Shown here: piece by piece, positions 7,916 to 16,344 of the stretch
How the letters are laid out: the number at the start of each line of letters is the position of its first letter
Position numbering within the stretch: position 1 is the stretch's first letter
Assembly: GCF_003119195.2 (NCBI RefSeq)
Contig: NZ_CP022256.1
Location: forward strand, 119,673-183,672
Source: Azospirillum baldaniorum
Lineage (GTDB): Bacteria > Pseudomonadota > Alphaproteobacteria > Azospirillales > Azospirillaceae
DNA length: 64,000 nt
Direction of reading: 5' to 3'
Notes under the pieces: generated by a model
The model's input: only the letters and a program-made list of their open reading frames with translations
Databases searched by the model: none
Told to the model about the DNA's origin: nothing
Made by a program: the position numbers and the translations under genes

Positions 7916-8896
7916 ATGAAGCGCGCATTCGTTACGGGTGTTACCGGCCAGGACGGGGCTTATCTGTCCCAGCTCCTGCTGCAGAAGGGTTATGAGGTTT
8001 ACGGCCTCCTGCGCCGCAGCGCCTCGGCCGACGTGATCGATGCCCGCCTGAAGTGGCTCGGCATCGAGAAGGACGTCCGCCTGATGGATGGCAACCTCAC
8101 CGACCTGTCGAGCCTGATCCGGCTGGTGGATGAGATCAAGCCGGACGAGGTCTACAACCTCGGTGCGCAGTCCTTCGTGAAGTCCTCCTGGCAGCAGCCG
8201 CTGCTGACCGGCACGATCACCGGCATGGGCGCCGCCAACGTGCTGGAAGCCGTGCGCATCGTCCATCCGAAGGCGCGTTTCTACCAGGCGTCCTCGTCCG
8301 AGATGTACGGCCTGATCCAGGAGCCCGTGCAGAGCGAGACGACCCCCTTCTACCCGCGCTCCCCTTATGCGGTCGCCAAGCTGTACGCTCACTGGATGAC
8401 GGTGAACTACCGCGAGAGCTTCGGCATGCACGCCAGCAGCGGCATCCTGTTCAACCATGAATCGCCGCTGCGCGGCATCGAGTTCGTCACCCGCAAGGTG
8501 ACGGACAGCGTCGCCCGCATCAAGCTCGGCCTCCAGAAGGAGCTGCCGCTCGGCAACATCGACGCCAAGCGCGACTGGGGCCACGCCCGCGATTACGTCC
8601 GCGCCATGTGGCTGATGCTGCAGCAGGACGAGGCGGACGACTATGTCGTCGCGACCAACCGCACCACCACCGTCCGCGACATGTGCCGCATTGCCTTCGA
8701 GCATGTCGGCCTGAACGCCGACGACCACATCGTCATCAAGGAAGAGCTGTTCCGGCCGGCCGAGGTGGACGTTCTGCTGGGCGATCCGGCCAAGGCCAAG
8801 GCCAAGCTGGGTTGGGAAGCCACCACCTCCCTTGAAGAGATGATCAAGGAAATGGTGGAGGCCGACCTGGTCCGCGTCCGCGCCCAGATGAAGTAA
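7916..8896 (+). CDS. gmd: GDP-mannose 4,6-dehydratase
   Basis: Converts GDP-D-mannose to GDP-4-keto-6-deoxy-D-mannose in the cytosol using bound NADP, the first committed step to GDP-L-fucose, GDP-D-rhamnose or GDP-perosamine. The 326-residue short-chain dehydrogenase has GVTGQDGAYL (nucleotide binding), the catalytic Ser/Thr region ASSSEMYG, the Tyr/Lys pair in SPYAVAKLYAHW, and the family segments NHESPLRG and RDWGHARDYVRAMWLMLQQD. The length matches Gmd. The ATG at 7916 follows AGGTAG at a normal distance. The matching reductase/epimerase fcl lies 4 kb downstream. A second, clearly different gmd is at 28688-29674. Confidence 0.93.
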   Translation: MKRAFVTGVTGQDGAYLSQLLLQKGYEVYGLLRRSASADVIDARLKWLGIEKDVRLMDGNLTDLSSLIRLVDEIKPDEVYNLGAQSFVKSSWQQPLLTGTITGMGAANVLEAVRIVHPKARFYQASSSEMYGLIQEPVQSETTPFYPRSPYAVAKLYAHWMTVNYRESFGMHASSGILFNHESPLRGIEFVTRKVTDSVARIKLGLQKELPLGNIDAKRDWGHARDYVRAMWLMLQQDEADDYVVATNRTTTVRDMCRIAFEHVGLNADDHIVIKEELFRPAEVDVLLGDPAKAKAKLGWEATTSLEEMIKEMVEADLVRVRAQMK

Positions 8897-8902
8897 GGCG
8901 TT

Positions 8903-8922
8903 GCCGGGGGATTTCCCCCGGC
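8903..8922 (+). terminator. short GC hairpin after gmd
   Basis: GCCGGGGG (8903-8910) and CCCCCGGC (8915-8922) form a perfect 8-bp stem with an ATTT loop, 6 nt after the gmd stop and 13 nt before the next start. There is no T-tract. It may partly terminate transcription or stabilise the gmd transcript. Confidence 0.4.
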
Positions 8923-8935
8923 GGCCACATCCGCC

Positions 8936-10174
8936 ATGGATCGCATCCCATCGCTCGGCCTTCTGCTGAGTGCCGAGTCCCTGTGCGGGCGGAGAACCGG
9001 TGTCGGCAATTACACGCTGCACCTCTGGCGCAACCTCTCGTCCTTGCCAGACATCGGTTCGATCCAGCTTTTCGCCGGTCTGCACCGCCTGACCCCGCCG
9101 GACTCCGGCGGGCCGGTCCGGAGGAACGCGCCGGTGTGTGGCGCGCCCAAGGCCGCCACGCCCGACGACGGTGCGGGCGCGCCGTTCTGGCGCGTCCTGG
9201 CGCGGCAATCGCGGCTGGCCGACGCTGCTTACAGGGCGGCGTACCGCGTCCGCTTCCGGCTGGCCTTCGAGAGGGCCGGCGTGCCGCGCGACCGCGCCTG
9301 CTATCATGAACCGAACATGATCCCCCGCCCCTTCGGCGGAGTGACCGTTTCCACCTTCCAGGATCTGGCTTGGCACCGCCATCCGGAGGTTCATCCGGTG
9401 GAGCGGCTGCGCTGGATCGAGCGCCATCTTCCACGCGCGCTGGAGCAGACGCGGCGGATCATTACCACCTCGGCCTTCACCCGGCATGAGATCGTTTCGG
9501 TGCTGGGTGTCGACCCGGCGCGCATCGACGTGGTCCCCCTGGGGGTCGATGGCCGCTTCCATCCGCGTGGTCCGGATGAGACCGCGCCGGTTCTCGCCCA
9601 ACGGTCCCTGTCGCCGGGCGGCTACCTGCTGTCGGTCGGCACCGTGGAGCCGCGCAAGAATCTGGGCCGCCTGCTGCGCGCCTACGCCAACCTGCCGTCG
9701 GCCCTCGCCGAGCGGTTCCCGCTGGTCGTCGTCGGCGCGTCGGGATGGCTGAACAGTCCGGAACTCGCCAGCATGGAGGCGCTGGAGCGGGCCGGACGCC
9801 TTCGCTATCTCGGCTACGTGGACGAGGCGGAACTGCCGGTCCTTTACGCCGGCGCCCGCGCCTTCGCCTACCCGAGCCTGTACGAAGGCTTTGGATTGCC
9901 TCCCCTCGAGGCCATGGCCAGCGGCACGCCGGTGCTGTGCTCCGCCGGCACCGCCATGGCGGAAGTGGTCGAGGGCTGCGGTCTCCAGGTCGACCCTCTG
10001 GACGAGGGCGCCATCGCCGAAGCCCTGCGGGTGCTTCTGGAGGATGACGGCACGGCGGAACGCCTGAGCGCGCTCGGGATGGCCCGTGCGGCCGGCTTCA
10101 CCTGGGAGCGCTGCGCCCGCGACACCCTGACCACCTACCGGAAGGCCCTCGGCTTGACGGACGGGAACGCCTGA
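8936..10174 (+). CDS. family 4 glycosyltransferase
   Basis: GT-B fold retaining glycosyltransferase of 412 residues. The N-terminal half opens with LGLLLSAESLCGRRTGVGNY, and the C-terminal donor-binding half has LLSVGTVEPRKNLGRLLRAY and YPSLYEGFGLPPLEAMASG with the catalytic E-x7-E pattern. It is most similar in style to mannosyl- or fucosyl-type GT4 enzymes of O-antigen loci. It lies 39 nt after gmd, so it probably uses a GDP-sugar derived from GDP-mannose; the donor is an inference. The ATG at 8936 has only a weak ribosome-binding site. Confidence 0.85.
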   Translation: MDRIPSLGLLLSAESLCGRRTGVGNYTLHLWRNLSSLPDIGSIQLFAGLHRLTPPDSGGPVRRNAPVCGAPKAATPDDGAGAPFWRVLARQSRLADAAYRAAYRVRFRLAFERAGVPRDRACYHEPNMIPRPFGGVTVSTFQDLAWHRHPEVHPVERLRWIERHLPRALEQTRRIITTSAFTRHEIVSVLGVDPARIDVVPLGVDGRFHPRGPDETAPVLAQRSLSPGGYLLSVGTVEPRKNLGRLLRAYANLPSALAERFPLVVVGASGWLNSPELASMEALERAGRLRYLGYVDEAELPVLYAGARAFAYPSLYEGFGLPPLEAMASGTPVLCSAGTAMAEVVEGCGLQVDPLDEGAIAEALRVLLEDDGTAERLSALGMARAAGFTWERCARDTLTTYRKALGLTDGNA

Positions 10175-10204
10175 GCGGCTTGGCTCCGGCGGGACGCTCT
10201 TCGG

Positions 10205-12364
10205 TCACGGCCGCATCAGGAAAAGCAGCTTTTCCACCACGTCGAGGCGTTGCAGGGCATCGTCGGCGTCGGCCACGGCGACCGTCTTGGCGAGCAGGCC
10301 CAGACGGCGGGTTTCCGGCGACGGCGGCGCGCCAAGACGGTCCAGGGCGATCGCGATGCGCACCGCCGGGGGGCCCCCCATGGCCACCGGTGCACAGTCC
10401 AGGCTGAGCATCGTCTCGTCGTCCTCCAGAACGGTGGTGGCGGACGCCCCGCAGGCGCTCGTCACCGTCACCGCGGCGTCGCGCGCCCATGCTGGCCGGA
10501 AGACATGCAGGTGAACGCGCAGCCGGGCCGGTGCCGGGCGTCCGGCGGTGTCCAGCCCGAAGGACAGAAGGGCGTTCGGCCCGTCCATCCAGGCGCCCGC
10601 CCCGTCGGACGGGTGCCAGCCTTGCGCGCAGATCAGCCGGAGGAAGGGCGGGCGCCGCACCATGTCGTCGAAGCCGTTCAGGCGGTCGAGGCGGCGCAGG
10701 CGCACCACCGCCCCCGGCTTCAGGCTCACCGGCGGCGGGCGTTCGCCGCCATCCCGGCAACCGGCCAGATAGGCCTGGATTTCCGAGAAGACACCATTGA
10801 CCACCTCGCTCCATCGGCGCGGCACGAAGCGGGTCCGGATCGCCTCCTCCATCCGGGCGCGCCGGGCGTCGTCGAACAGGAAGGCTTCGATGGTCCGCAA
10901 CCCATCGGCTTGGTCCCGGGGGTCGAGGTAGGCCGCGAACTCCCCTCCGGCCTCGGGCATGGCGGAGCTGCGCGAGGTGATGCACAGTTTGCCATGCATC
11001 AGGCTTTCGCCCACCGGCAGCCCCCATCCCTCGTAAAGGCTGGGAAAGACGGTGAACAGGCAGCCGCGATAGAGAGCCTCCAGATCGGCGTCGTCGGCGT
11101 CGTCGATCAGCAGGACATGCCGGTCGAGGCTGCGCGTCGTTTCCAAGGCGTCGTAGAAGCCCTCGACGCGCCACCCCCGCCGTCCGGCCAGGACCAGCTT
11201 CGGCACCGCCTCCGGCCCATGCCTCCGCAGCAGCTCCTGCCAGATCGCCAGAAGATAGCCGTGGTTCTTGCGGATCTCGATGGTGCCGACGCACAGCACG
11301 AAGGGGCCGCCGATCAGCCGCAGAAGAGGCGACGGCCCCGCGGCGGCGCCCGGCGCGGCGGCCGATCCATTGGCCAGTTCGTGCGCCAGCGGGACCGGGC
11401 GGATCGTCTTCGGCGGCTGCCCGATCCGCCGGTAGAAGCGCTCGACGTCGGCCGCCGTGTGGTGTGAAATGGTCAGGATCAGGTCGGCAACCTGCGAGAC
11501 GGTGGAGAAGGCCGACAGGAAACCGCCCACCATGCCGGGATCGCAGTATTCCGGGTGGTAGAGGGGGATCAGGTCGTAGACGCAGACGCCGATGTGCACC
11601 CCCCGCCCGCGCAGGACGGCCAGCAGGGCGGGCGTGTGCGGAAAGACCCAGAAGGCGCCGAGCACGAACAGCATCTGGCCGGGCGCGATCGCCGCCTTTG
11701 CCCGGCGGGCCGGGTCGGCGATCATCCCGACATAGGCGCTCCAGTCGGCCAGTGGCACCGGCGCGTTGCCCGTCAGCCGGTCGACCAGGCGCCCCACGAC
11801 CGCGGTCGGAACCTCGACATATTCGCCGCCCTCCGGCGGCGTCATGCAGAAGCGCACGCGGGATGACGTCGCCCCCGCCACGATCCTGACGATCTCGCAT
11901 TGGACTCGCTGTATCCCGGACAGCGTCTTGTGAGTGCGCAGGTAGAAGAGGAATTCCGAGAGATCGAGCCAGACCGCCGCCGTCCCGACGGCCGGGTCCG
12001 CCGCCGCGGCGGTGGACAGATCGTCGATGGCGCAACGCAGAGGAGCGCTCATCGGCAGGTCCCCGGCGCCCGCGATCGCGACCCGCAGGCCGTCCAACCG
12101 GCCATCTGGCAGCCGGCCGTCGGGCAGCCGGATCTCGAATCCGTGCCGCCCCTGCCCCTTGCCGGCGGCTTCCAGATCATCGCGATAGCGGTCGGCCAGG
12201 ACCGAGGCGACCCGTTCCCCGTGGAGGTGGAGATGGACCGTGACCGGCTCCAGCGATCCGGCGCGCCGCGCCCAGCCGATCAGAGCGCCGTCCCGGATGC
12301 GGTCGGCGAATCCTTCGAAGAGCGCGGGACCTTCGGCGTCGCTTGGGGAAGGCAGGTCGTTCAT
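10205..12364 (-). CDS. modular family 4 glycosyltransferase with N- and C-terminal accessory modules
   Basis: A protein of 719 residues. Residues about 12-80 form a small module, LIGWARRAG followed by HGERVASVLADRYRDDL and GRHGFEIRLP, that recurs in other proteins of this locus. Residues about 135-560 form a GT4 domain of the subtype with HKTLSGIQRVQCEIVR near its start, LCVGTIEIRKNHGYLL, and FPSLYEGWGLPVGESLMHG. About the last 140 residues hold a beta-type module starting GWHPSDGAGAWMDG and ending RRLGLLA, also found three times in the giant gene at 53655-59024. The start was put at MNDLPSP; an ATG 48 nt upstream is possible and neither has a good ribosome-binding site. The gene converges with the GT4 at 8936. 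Donor and acceptor are unknown. Confidence 0.8.
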   Translation of the reverse strand: MNDLPSPSDAEGPALFEGFADRIRDGALIGWARRAGSLEPVTVHLHLHGERVASVLADRYRDDLEAAGKGQGRHGFEIRLPDGRLPDGRLDGLRVAIAGAGDLPMSAPLRCAIDDLSTAAAADPAVGTAAVWLDLSEFLFYLRTHKTLSGIQRVQCEIVRIVAGATSSRVRFCMTPPEGGEYVEVPTAVVGRLVDRLTGNAPVPLADWSAYVGMIADPARRAKAAIAPGQMLFVLGAFWVFPHTPALLAVLRGRGVHIGVCVYDLIPLYHPEYCDPGMVGGFLSAFSTVSQVADLILTISHHTAADVERFYRRIGQPPKTIRPVPLAHELANGSAAAPGAAAGPSPLLRLIGGPFVLCVGTIEIRKNHGYLLAIWQELLRRHGPEAVPKLVLAGRRGWRVEGFYDALETTRSLDRHVLLIDDADDADLEALYRGCLFTVFPSLYEGWGLPVGESLMHGKLCITSRSSAMPEAGGEFAAYLDPRDQADGLRTIEAFLFDDARRARMEEAIRTRFVPRRWSEVVNGVFSEIQAYLAGCRDGGERPPPVSLKPGAVVRLRRLDRLNGFDDMVRRPPFLRLICAQGWHPSDGAGAWMDGPNALLSFGLDTAGRPAPARLRVHLHVFRPAWARDAAVTVTSACGASATTVLEDDETMLSLDCAPVAMGGPPAVRIAIALDRLGAPPSPETRRLGLLAKTVAVADADDALQRLDVVEKLLFLMRP

Positions 12365-12767
12365 GGTCGGGAGGCCTTGGATGGGGGGCCTTTGGAAGGA
12401 GGGGCCGGGCATGACCGCGCCGATCCACGAAACACGGCGGAGGCTACCGCCCCTTCGACGACCCCGTCAACCGGCACGACCCCGGCCGCCTGGACAGGAT
12501 CGCCTGGACAGGATCGCCCGGACGGGATCGCCCAGGCACGATCGTCCTAGAAACCGGAACGCCACTCGGCGATGATGCCGGTCGGCATCCCGCGGGCTGC
12601 GGACGCCCGGCAAAAGTCGGACGCTCATGAGGTTTGGCTTGCCCAATCCCGAACATCGTGGCAGGGGCACGGTCACGGGATGCTGGGCGGCCCAGCCTCG
12701 CCGTCACGATCGGACGGCCCCGCGGCCGGGATCGTCGAGGGTGTAAGGAAACGGAGGACAACAAGCG
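12365..12767. promoter_or_regulatory. divergent intergenic region before fcl
   Basis: About 400 bp with no gene that I can support. It carries a 14-bp tandem repeat (12490-12545), listed separately, and ends in ACGGAGGACAACAAGCG, which places a strong GGAGG site before the fcl ATG. Promoters for both flanking genes are expected here, but no clear -35/-10 pair was seen. Confidence 0.3.
12490..12545. repeat. 14-bp tandem repeat, four units
   Basis: Units start at 12490, 12504, 12518 and 12532. The first two are identical (CTGGACAGGATCGC), the third is CCGGACGGGATCGC and the fourth is more degenerate (CCAGGCACGATCGT). It lies in the divergent promoter region, where it could be a set of protein-binding sites or a slippage-prone repeat that alters spacing. 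Confidence 0.75.
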
Positions 12768-13781
12768 ATGACGACGGACACCCTTTTTCCCCTGGACGGC
12801 AAGCGCGTCTGGATTGCCGGGCATCGCGGGACCGTCGGTTCCGCCATCGTTCGTCGGCTTGAGCGTGAGCGGTGCGAGATCGTGACGGCCGGCCGGGAGA
12901 CGCTCGATCTTGGCCGCCAGGCCGATGTGGAGGACTGGATGGCCGAGGTGCGGCCGGACGTGGTCTTCCTGGCGGCCGCCCTGGTCGGGGGCATCCATGC
13001 CAACAACAGCCTGCCCGCCGACTTCATCTACCAGAACCTGGTGATCGAGACGAACGTCATCCACACCGCCTGGAAGGTCGGGGTGAAGAAGCTCGTGTCC
13101 CTCGGCTCGTCCTGCATCTACCCGCGCATGGCCCCGCAGCCGATCCAGGAGGACGCCCTTCTCACCGGCCCGCTGGAACCGACCAACGAATGGTACGCGG
13201 TCGCCAAGATCGCCGGCATCAAGCTGTGCCAGGCCTACCGGCGGCAGCACGGTTGCGACTTCATCTCGGTGATGCCGACCAACCTCTACGGCTACGGCGA
13301 CAACTTCGACATCGAACACGGTCACGTCGCCGCCGCCCTGATGGTCAAGATCCACCGGGCCAAGACGGAAGGCGCCCCCAGCGTGGAGCTGTGGGGGACC
13401 GGCGAACCTCTGCGCGAATTCCTCTTCGTCGAGGATGTGGCCGACGGGCTGGTCTTCCTCGCCAAGCATTATTCGGAGGAGGCGCATATCAACCTCGGCT
13501 CCGGCCAGGAGATCTCGATCCGCGGCCTCGCCGAATTGCTGGCCGACATCATCGGCTATGAAGGCGAATTCCGCTTCGATCCGTCCAAGCCGAACGGCAC
13601 GCCGCGCAAGATCATGGATTCAAGCCGGATCGCCGGCATGGGCTGGGTCGCGCCGACGACGCTGCGCGAAGGGTTCGAGCGGACATACCGCTGGTATGTG
13701 GAAAATCTGGCCGCCGGGACCTTGCGCGGCCTGTCGCCGCAACAACCGGCGCGCGTGAAACTGACGGTCGGATCGCATTGA
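12768..13781 (+). CDS. fcl: GDP-L-fucose synthase
   Basis: Bifunctional 3,5-epimerase/4-reductase that turns GDP-4-keto-6-deoxy-D-mannose into GDP-L-fucose with NADPH. The 337-residue extended short-chain dehydrogenase has WIAGHRGTVGSAIVRRLE (nucleotide binding), AALVGGIHANN, the catalytic-Ser region LGSSCIYPR, and Tyr/Lys in NEWYAVAKIAGIKLC. MPTNLYGYGDNFD is a hallmark of Fcl/WcaG. The length matches the family. A strong GGAGG site precedes the ATG. Together with gmd at 7916 it completes GDP-fucose synthesis. WcaG is an equivalent name. Confidence 0.93.
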   Translation: MTTDTLFPLDGKRVWIAGHRGTVGSAIVRRLERERCEIVTAGRETLDLGRQADVEDWMAEVRPDVVFLAAALVGGIHANNSLPADFIYQNLVIETNVIHTAWKVGVKKLVSLGSSCIYPRMAPQPIQEDALLTGPLEPTNEWYAVAKIAGIKLCQAYRRQHGCDFISVMPTNLYGYGDNFDIEHGHVAAALMVKIHRAKTEGAPSVELWGTGEPLREFLFVEDVADGLVFLAKHYSEEAHINLGSGQEISIRGLAELLADIIGYEGEFRFDPSKPNGTPRKIMDSSRIAGMGWVAPTTLREGFERTYRWYVENLAAGTLRGLSPQQPARVKLTVGSH

Positions 13782-14106
13782 CGCGGCCCGCCGGGGCGTC
13801 GGGTCGCGGGACGGCCCGGCGGTCCGGTCCGCCTGTGGATCACCGCAGGTCCGGCGGTTTTGGATGCTCCGCCGAAGGTCGCGGAGAGTCTCTGCGGAGA
13901 CGGCAAGCGCGGCGGCAGCCGATCCGTATGCGTTACGCCCGTATTTCACCCCCTAATAGTCACTTCCTCTTCGGATGCGCTCTGGGCCACATTGAACTCT
14001 CCCAAATTGAGCTCTCCAAGTGCGATGCTTGTATCCGATGAAGGGTATGCAGTACAGTCGCGCCGCCGGGTGAACCTCCGGAAGAGCGACCGGACACAGG
14101 GGCCAG
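13782..14106 (+). promoter_or_regulatory. upstream region of the type I secretion operon
   Basis: A 325-bp gap without a gene. Most of it is GC-rich, but 13940-14060 is less so and holds a tandem duplication: ATTGAACTCTCCCAA (13991-14005) followed directly by ATTGAGCTCTCCAA (14006-14019). Each copy contains a TTGA box that could be a -35 element or part of an activator site. No confident -10 sequence was found. GGAAGAGCGACC (14081-14092) is a weak ribosome-binding candidate before the ATG at 14107. Confidence 0.35.
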
Positions 14107-16344
14107 ATGCACACCAAGACCGCCACCGATCCACAGGGCTCCTCCTCCGAGGCAGCACGGACCACCAGCCTCCATGCGCTTGCCGTCGTTGCGCGACACC
14201 ATGGGCTGCATCTTTCGATCGAACAGATCCGGCGTGACCACGGCATCGAGTCCGGAGAGCCGTCCACCGCGCTGCTGCTCAAGATCGCCGAGGAGAACGG
14301 CCTGACCGGCCGCCGCGCCAAGTTGAGCTGGAAGCATCTCGCGCGGCTGGACAAGGCCCTGCCGGTGATGCTGCGCCTGCGCGACGGCAGCGTGATGGTG
14401 CTGGTGTCCTTCCGCAAGGATGGAGCGGTCCCGGCAGCGATGCTCCAGGACCCGCTGAGCAACGACCATGCCTGCGTCGCCGTGGACGAACTGCGCCTCG
14501 CCTCTGTCTGGGACGGCGAGACGATCTTCCTGAAGCGGCGCTACAAGGCCAGCGACGAGGAGCGGCCGTTCGGCTTCGCCTGGCTGCTGGGGCAGATCGT
14601 GCGCGAGAAGCGGATATTCCGCGACGTCGCCGTCTCCGCCCTGGTCCTCAGCCTGTTCGCTCTGGTTCCGCCGTTGCTCTTCATGGTCATCCTGGACCGC
14701 GTGCTCGTCCAGCAGCGCCTGTCGACCCTCTATGTCCTGGTGGGGGCGATCGCCTTCGTGCTGGTGTTCGATACCATGTTCGGTTACCTGCGCCGCTATC
14801 TGGTCGCGATCGGCACGGCCAAGGTGGATGCACGGATCAGCACCTACATCTTCGACCGCATGATCGGCCTGCCGATCGACTTCTTCGAGCGCACGCCGAC
14901 CGGCGTCATTTCCTACAAGCTCAACGAAGTCTGGCGCATCCGCAACTTCCTGACCGGGCAGTTGTTCGGGACCATGCTCGACAGCATGACGCTTCTCGTG
15001 CTCATCCCGGCCATGTTCGTCATGAGCACGCCGCTCACCTTCCTGGTTCTGGGCGTGGCGGCCCTCATGTTCCTGGTGGTCGCCCTCTACATCGGCCCGC
15101 TGGCCCGCGCCTATCAGAAGGTCATCCAGGCCGAGCAGCGCAAGGGGTCCTTCCTCATCGAGGTGCTGCACGGCATCCGCACCGTCAAGTCGCTGGCGCT
15201 GGAAGGCCGTAAGCGGCACGACTGGGACATCCGCGTGGCCGAGGCGGTGCGCGCCAACACGGCGATGCAGCTTCTGTCCAACCAGCCGCAGACCATCCTG
15301 CAGCCTCTGGAAAAGGGCATCTACGCCAGCACCATGGCCGTCGGAGCCTATCTCGCCATCGGCGAAGGGGCGTCCGTCTACGGCGGCACGCTGGTCGCCT
15401 TCAGCATGATCGCCAGCCGCGCGACGCAGCCCTTCGTGCAGATCGCCAGCCTGATGCAGCAGTTCCAGGAAGCCCGCGGCGCCGTCATGCAGGTCGCCTC
15501 GGTGGTCAACCAGGCGCCGGAATACGGGCTCGGCCGCAACGGCGTCCGCCCGGTGATCCATGGCGACATCTCCTTCTCGGAGGTTCGCTTCCGCTATCCC
15601 GGCGCGCAGAACCCGGCGCTCGACGACATTTCCTTCTCCATCAAGGCTGGCAACGTCATCGGCATCATGGGCCGGTCCGGTTCGGGCAAGACCACGGTGA
15701 CGCGCGTCCTGCAGGGCCTGCACCAGAACTACGACGGCCTGATCAAGATCGACGGCGTCGACCTGCGCGAGATCGACCTGAACCACCTGCGCTCCAACCT
15801 GGGCGTGGTGCTGCAGGACAACTTCCTGTTCAACGGCTCGATCCGCGAGAACATCATGGCCGCCAACCGCAGCGCCTCCCTGGAGGAGGTGATGCGGGCG
15901 GCCCGGCTGGCCGGCGCGGAGGAGTTCATCGAGCGCCTGCCCCGCGGCTATGAGACGGTGATCGAGGAAGGCTCGAGCAATCTCTCGGGTGGCCAGCGTC
16001 AGCGCATCGCCATCGCCCGCGCCCTGCTCGTCGATCCGTCCGTCCTCATCCTGGACGAGGCGACCAGCGCCCTCGATCCGGACAGCGAGGCGATCATCAA
16101 CAACAACCTGACGCGCATCGCGCAGGGCCGCACGATGATCGTCATCTCGCACCGTCTCGCCTCCCTGGTGAACTGCGACCAGATCATCGTGATGGAGCGC
16201 GGCAAGCTCTACGACATGGGCAAGCACGACGAGTTGCTCCAGCGCTGCGACGTCTACCGTCACCTCTGGTTCCAGCAGAACCGCCACCTTTCCCCGGGAA
16301 ACACCCATGACCGCGCTCCTCTTACGCCGGCCGCAAACACTTGA
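14107..16344 (+). CDS. type I secretion ABC transporter (HlyB-like permease/ATPase)
   Basis: Inner-membrane exporter of 745 residues that moves an unfolded protein or peptide directly to the outside with an HlyD adaptor and a TolC-type channel. Domains in order are an N-terminal C39-peptidase-like domain (about 15-140), six transmembrane helices (about 170-460) and a nucleotide-binding domain (about 480-725). The ATPase part has Walker A MGRSGSGKTTVTR (Lys 528), signature LSGGQRQRIAIARAL (from 626) and Walker B ILDEATSALD (Asp 650). The C39 domain begins TTSLHALAVVARHHGL with no catalytic Cys, as in HlyB, where the domain binds rather than cleaves substrate. It overlaps the adaptor gene by 38 nt. 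No RTX-type substrate gene is visible nearby. Confidence 0.92.
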   Translation: MHTKTATDPQGSSSEAARTTSLHALAVVARHHGLHLSIEQIRRDHGIESGEPSTALLLKIAEENGLTGRRAKLSWKHLARLDKALPVMLRLRDGSVMVLVSFRKDGAVPAAMLQDPLSNDHACVAVDELRLASVWDGETIFLKRRYKASDEERPFGFAWLLGQIVREKRIFRDVAVSALVLSLFALVPPLLFMVILDRVLVQQRLSTLYVLVGAIAFVLVFDTMFGYLRRYLVAIGTAKVDARISTYIFDRMIGLPIDFFERTPTGVISYKLNEVWRIRNFLTGQLFGTMLDSMTLLVLIPAMFVMSTPLTFLVLGVAALMFLVVALYIGPLARAYQKVIQAEQRKGSFLIEVLHGIRTVKSLALEGRKRHDWDIRVAEAVRANTAMQLLSNQPQTILQPLEKGIYASTMAVGAYLAIGEGASVYGGTLVAFSMIASRATQPFVQIASLMQQFQEARGAVMQVASVVNQAPEYGLGRNGVRPVIHGDISFSEVRFRYPGAQNPALDDISFSIKAGNVIGIMGRSGSGKTTVTRVLQGLHQNYDGLIKIDGVDLREIDLNHLRSNLGVVLQDNFLFNGSIRENIMAANRSASLEEVMRAARLAGAEEFIERLPRGYETVIEEGSSNLSGGQRQRIAIARALLVDPSVLILDEATSALDPDSEAIINNNLTRIAQGRTMIVISHRLASLVNCDQIIVMERGKLYDMGKHDELLQRCDVYRHLWFQQNRHLSPGNTHDRAPLTPAANT

